Of a stretch of DNA of 64,000 bases, positions 60,735-64,000 are shown in pieces. The stretch spans positions 124,001-188,000 of the forward strand of contig JBCBRS010000002.1 in the NCBI GenBank assembly GCA_039819545.1, given 5' to 3'. The position numbers and the translations under genes are program-made. How positions within the stretch are numbered: the first letter of the stretch is position 1; each line of letters begins with the position of its first letter. The stretch is from CALLPQ01 sp039819545. GTDB lineage: Bacteria; Pseudomonadota; Alphaproteobacteria; Caulobacterales; Parvularculaceae. The notes below the pieces were generated by a model. The model ran no database searches. It saw only the letters and a program-made list of their open reading frames with translations, and had not been told where the DNA came from.

Positions 60735-62057
60735 TTAAGCTTTGAGGGCGACCTCGGTGGCGTCGGCGAAGATATCCAGCCCTTCGGCCAGGAGGCTGTC
60801 AGAAATCGTCAGCGGCACGAGGGAGCGCAGGCACTGCGCATGGGAGCCGGCGGTTGTCATGATCAGCCCGCGTTCGCGTGCCGCCAACAGGATGCTTCCA
60901 GCGGCCTTGGCATTGGGCCGGTGCGGATCATCATTTTCCACCATTTCCACCGCGGCCATCCCGCCAATCCGGCGCACATCGCCAAAGGTCCCCTTGGCCA
61001 CACCAGTCTGCAGTTCTTTCCAACGGGCTTCCTGTTGTGCCCCAATTTCATCGGCACGCTGAAGAAGGCCTTCTTCCTCAAAGATATCGAGAACGGCAAG
61101 CGCAGCAGCGCACGCCACCGGATTACCGCCATAGGTTGATCCCATGCCGCCGGGAGCAATCTTGTCCATCAAGTCAGCCTTACCGGTCAGCGCCGACAGC
61201 GGCAGGCCAGCGGCAACGGATTTCGCAATGCAGATCATATCAGGCTCAACGCCCGAATGCTCAAAGGCGAACATCTTGCCGGTGCGGCCCATGCCCGATT
61301 GAATTTCATCAGCGATCAACAGGATTCCGTGCTCGTCACAGATTTTGCGCAAGCCCTCCAGAAATGCCCTGGGCGCGGGATTGAACCCGCCCTCGCCTTG
61401 CACGGGCTCGACAATCATGGCCGCCACCTCTTCCGGCGCGATGGCGGTTTTGAAGATATGCTCCAGGCACGCAAGACACCCTTGTGTGGACAGGCCATGA
61501 TAGTCGTCAGGGTACGGCGCATGATAGACAGACGGGACCAGCGGACCAAAACCAACTTTATAGGGCTTGGCTTTCCCGGTCAGTGTCGAGGCCAGCAAGG
61601 TGCGGCCATGAAAGGCACCCTCAAAGGCAATTGTTGCGGGCCGTCCGGTAATCCGCCGGGCAAATTTGATAGAATTCTCCACCGCCTCGGCACCGGAGTT
61701 AAAAAGCGCCGTCTTCTTTGGCGTTGGCCCCGGTGCGAGGTCATTCAATCGCTCGGCTAATTCCACATAGCTTTCATATTGGGCAATCCCGAAACAGGTA
61801 TGGATAAAGGCGTCCGCCTGCTTCTTAATCGCTTCCACAACTTTCGGGTGTGCATGGCCCACATTCAGAACGCCAATGCCGCCGATAAAATCGATATAGC
61901 GCTTGCCGTCCGCATCCCACAGCTCCGACCCCTGAGCCTTGACCGCGTAGATGCCAGATTTTGACGGCAGACCAACTGGCAGCGCCACATCGCGGCGCGC
62001 CTTCAGGCTTTCATTGCTGGAAAATTCGTTGGAACCGGGAACAGCGGTCGATGACAT
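60735..62057 (-). CDS. gabT: 4-aminobutyrate aminotransferase (class III PLP enzyme)
   Basis: A 440-aa class III aminotransferase that moves the amino group of 4-aminobutyrate, or a similar omega-amino acid, to 2-oxoglutarate. The PLP-binding Lys is in CIAKSVAAGLPLSALTG, the cofactor phosphate region in FNSGAEAVENSIKFAR and the Asp in LLIADEIQSGMGRTG. Overall similarity to GabT is strong. I chose the ATG at 62057, 9 nt after GGAG; the ATG at 62063 is only 3 nt from it. The nearby ALDH gene could oxidise the resulting semialdehyde. Confidence 0.92.
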   Translation of the reverse strand: MSSTAVPGSNEFSSNESLKARRDVALPVGLPSKSGIYAVKAQGSELWDADGKRYIDFIGGIGVLNVGHAHPKVVEAIKKQADAFIHTCFGIAQYESYVELAERLNDLAPGPTPKKTALFNSGAEAVENSIKFARRITGRPATIAFEGAFHGRTLLASTLTGKAKPYKVGFGPLVPSVYHAPYPDDYHGLSTQGCLACLEHIFKTAIAPEEVAAMIVEPVQGEGGFNPAPRAFLEGLRKICDEHGILLIADEIQSGMGRTGKMFAFEHSGVEPDMICIAKSVAAGLPLSALTGKADLMDKIAPGGMGSTYGGNPVACAAALAVLDIFEEEGLLQRADEIGAQQEARWKELQTGVAKGTFGDVRRIGGMAAVEMVENDDPHRPNAKAAGSILLAARERGLIMTTAGSHAQCLRSLVPLTISDSLLAEGLDIFADATEVALKA

Positions 62058-62137
62058 GGGCATGCACTCCAGAAAAAACTTTCGAGCAGCAAACTATCAT
62101 GCCCCCCGCCCAATGGCACGCGGCCCAATGCAAAAAA

Positions 62138-62632
62138 TTAGGAACCGACATGCGTCTTTTTCAGCTGAACAAGCGCCTGATCAAGGGTTTGCAGAAACCG
62201 GGAACGATCAGCCTTTGAAAAAGCGGGCGCGCCCATGGGCCGGCCCGTCAATTCACCCTGATCGCCCGCGCCGCGCAAATCATTCATGATGGCCCGTGCG
62301 GCAATGGCGCCGCCAATCATATCCACGGTGAAAGTCTTGCCGTTGGGGTTAATGACACGTGCACCCGATCTCAGACATTCTTCAGCCAACAGAATATCGG
62401 TGGTAACCACAATAGTCTTCGAGCCCGCCCGGGTTACGATTTCATGATCAGCTGCATCAAACGCTTTGCTAACCGTTATCATGGTGATCAGCTCATGACG
62501 CGGGAGCCGCAAACCGGAATTGGCCACGAAAACCATGGGGACGGCGTAGCGAAACCCGACCTTCATGATCTCCTCTTTGACAGGGCACGCGTCGGCATCA
62601 ATGAGGATGGTTGGAGCGTCTTCGCCAGACAT
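62138..62632 (-). CDS. YaiI/YqxD family protein (DUF188)
   Basis: A 164-aa protein of the widespread YaiI/YqxD family with a PIN-like fold. ILIDADACPVKEEIM at the start, VFVANSGLRLPRHELI, DILLAEECLRSGARVINPNGK and the C-terminal SKADRSRFLQTLDQAL are conserved. Function is unknown; a nuclease activity has been suggested from the fold. GAGG lies 6 nt before the ATG. It starts 3 nt after the small membrane protein gene. Confidence 0.93.
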   Translation of the reverse strand: MSGEDAPTILIDADACPVKEEIMKVGFRYAVPMVFVANSGLRLPRHELITMITVSKAFDAADHEIVTRAGSKTIVVTTDILLAEECLRSGARVINPNGKTFTVDMIGGAIAARAIMNDLRGAGDQGELTGRPMGAPAFSKADRSRFLQTLDQALVQLKKTHVGS

Positions 62633-62635
62633 GGA

Positions 62636-62914
62636 TTACCTCACAAACTGACGCAAGCGCTGCAATGCCAAAACCACAACCGTAAAAGGGAGTGCCTCCA
62701 ACAGCGTTTCGGTAAGCAGTTGCGCGGTGACACCAGCCAGCAAGCGCGGATCGTCAAGCCCAAATTGCTGGAGATAGACAATCACCACCTCACACGCGGT
62801 ACCCACACCAAGGCAGACTAGCGCAATGATCGCCGTACGGATCGTTGTTGACCGCCGCACGCGGAGTACGCGCAACACCGACAGGGCAAATCCGATCACA
62901 AGGCTAACATCCAT
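62636..62914 (-). CDS. Small hypothetical membrane protein
   Basis: A 92-aa protein with hydrophobic segments (SLVIGFALSVLRVL, AIIALVCLGVGTACEVVIVY and LLEALPFTVVVLALQRL) and basic loops. I recognise no family. It is squeezed between the aldehyde dehydrogenase gene (12 nt) and the DUF188 gene (3 nt) on the same strand, which argues that it is a real co-transcribed gene. Confidence 0.6.
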   Translation of the reverse strand: MDVSLVIGFALSVLRVLRVRRSTTIRTAIIALVCLGVGTACEVVIVYLQQFGLDDPRLLAGVTAQLLTETLLEALPFTVVVLALQRLRQFVR

Positions 62915-62926
62915 CTGTCCGGATAC

Positions 62927-64000
62927 CTAAAGGTCAAACTTGACACCTTGCGCCAATGGCAGGTCATCGGAATAATTAAGGGTCTGGGTTTGTCGCCGCA
63001 TATAGGCTTTCCACGCGTCAGACCCACTTTCACGGCCGCCGCCGGTTTCTTTCTCCCCGCCAAAGGCGCCGCCAATCTCCGCTCCTGACGGGCCGATATT
63101 AACATTGGCAATCCCGCAGTCTGATCCTACGGCTGAGAGGAAATATTCCGCCTCCCGCACATTCAATGTGAAAATGCATGATGACAGACCTTGTGGCACA
63201 TCATTTTGCAAAGCAATCGCCTCCTCCAATTCGTCATAGGCCATCACATAGAGAATGGGCGCAAAGGTTTCTGATTGCACACTCGGGGACTGCACTGGCA
63301 TTTCAATGAGGGCAGGACGGCGATAAAAACCGCCCTCGACGCACGCGTCGCTGCCTGTCACCGGACCACCACCAAAAACCGTACCGCCCTCTTCACGAGC
63401 TGCAGCCAGACGCGCTTCCATCGCCGCGACGGCGGCCTCATCAATCAGCGGCCCCACAAGTGTACCCGGCGCAAGAGGATCGCCCACGGGCAGGCTCTCA
63501 TAAGCGTTTTTCAGGGCACTGAGGACCTGATCATAAATATCCCTGTGCAGAAAAAGCCGCCTTAGACTTGTGCAACGCTGTCCCGCCGTACCCGCCGCCG
63601 AAAAACAGATTGCCCGCACCGCAAGATCAATATCGGCCGAGGGCGTGACGATTGCCGCATTGTTACCGCCCAATTCCAAAAGACCACGCCCGAAGCGGGC
63701 TGCGACCCGGGGGCCAACCCGTCGGCCCATGGCGCACGAGCCCGTTGCCGAGATCAGGGCCATTTGAGGATGATCAACCATCCGCTCGCCAAGGCGTGCA
63801 TCACCAAGGACAATCTGGCTCAGATGCGGCGGGATATCCTCAACCACCGCACAAGCTTGATCAAAGAGGTATTGCACCGCCAACGCAGTTAGCGGTGTTT
63901 TTTCCGATGGTTTCCATACGCACGGATTACCGCAGACCAGGGCCAACGCTGCATTCCACGCCCAGACCGCCACAGGAAAATTGAACGCCGAGATAATGCC
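62927..64000 (-). CDS. Aldehyde dehydrogenase, ALDH7-type (N-terminus beyond window)
   Basis: About 357 C-terminal residues are visible; the frame stays open to the right edge, so the N-terminus is missing. The catalytic Cys is in FSAAGTAGQRCTSLRR and the catalytic Glu in GLLELGGNNAAIV. GNPCVWKPSEKTPLTA, ETFAPILYV and FGGEKETGGGRESGSDAWKAYMRR are the ALDH7 (alpha-aminoadipic or piperideine-6-carboxylate dehydrogenase, AmaB) pattern. It oxidises a semialdehyde with NAD+, fitting amino-acid breakdown together with the aminotransferase gene downstream in this cluster. Confidence 0.92.
   Translation of the reverse strand, partial: GIISAFNFPVAVWAWNAALALVCGNPCVWKPSEKTPLTALAVQYLFDQACAVVEDIPPHLSQIVLGDARLGERMVDHPQMALISATGSCAMGRRVGPRVAARFGRGLLELGGNNAAIVTPSADIDLAVRAICFSAAGTAGQRCTSLRRLFLHRDIYDQVLSALKNAYESLPVGDPLAPGTLVGPLIDEAAVAAMEARLAAAREEGGTVFGGGPVTGSDACVEGGFYRRPALIEMPVQSPSVQSETFAPILYVMAYDELEEAIALQNDVPQGLSSCIFTLNVREAEYFLSAVGSDCGIANVNIGPSGAEIGGAFGGEKETGGGRESGSDAWKAYMRRQTQTLNYSDDLPLAQGVKFDL

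Overview
The window looks like chromosomal DNA of a free-living alphaproteobacterium with moderate-to-high GC. The evidence is gene order: rpoZ - rsh - pyrE - pdxJ - acpS - lepB - rnc - era - recO with parC nearby, folK beside a NYN-domain gene and a family-5 uracil-DNA glycosylase, and a 6S RNA directly upstream of 5-formyltetrahydrofolate cyclo-ligase. I cannot name a genus. I see no insertion sequence, phage, CRISPR array, rRNA or tRNA gene.

Region 1 (about 0.7-18.4 kb) is a surface-polysaccharide locus on the plus strand. It holds two giant multidomain glycosyltransferases (1775 and 1201 aa), a family 2 glycosyltransferase, an ABC-2 permease with its ATPase, a fused 868-aa double glycosyltransferase, and the complete dTDP-L-rhamnose set in the order rmlB-rmlD-rmlA-rmlC. 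The RgpF-type domain together with rmlBDAC suggests a rhamnose-containing polymer exported by the ABC transporter. No initiating phosphoglycosyltransferase and no periplasmic or outer-membrane export part is present. A truncated M48 peptidase lipoprotein lies to the left on the minus strand.

Region 2 (18.5-30.2 kb) is mostly housekeeping: an EF-hand protein, 6S RNA, folate cyclo-ligase, a YmdB phosphoesterase, hisG, an ACT-domain protein, a TSUP permease, pterin dehydratase, alcohol dehydrogenase, an S9 peptidase and parC.

Region 3 (30.1-39.5 kb, minus strand) is a tightly packed core operon, rpoZ/rsh/pyrE/pdxJ/GNAT/acpS/lepB/rnc/era/recO followed by a glycosyltransferase, with many 1-17 nt overlaps. 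Region 4 (39.6-47.5 kb) holds folK, the NYN protein, UDG, YceI, cytochrome b561, a NAGPA-type phosphodiester glycosidase coupled to a nitroreductase, an unknown membrane protein and a histidine phosphatase.

Region 5 (47.7-57.3 kb) is the least ordinary part. It contains a large TPR protein with two VanY-type peptidase domains, the first apparently inactive; a protein with degenerate receiver and GGDEF-like segments; a HerA-type hexameric ATPase overlapping or abutting an orphan soluble histidine kinase; and a cation/proton antiporter with a TrkA-type tail. Region 6 (57.4-64 kb, minus strand) is catabolic: enoyl-CoA hydratase, prpC, a small monooxygenase-like protein, prpB, a GABA-type aminotransferase, a DUF188 protein, a small membrane protein and a truncated ALDH7-type dehydrogenase. 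These would feed propionyl-CoA and amino-acid carbon into central metabolism.

Functions are read from motifs and gene order only; no database search was run. Start codons were chosen from Shine-Dalgarno spacing and overlaps and are noted where they differ from the longest reading frame.
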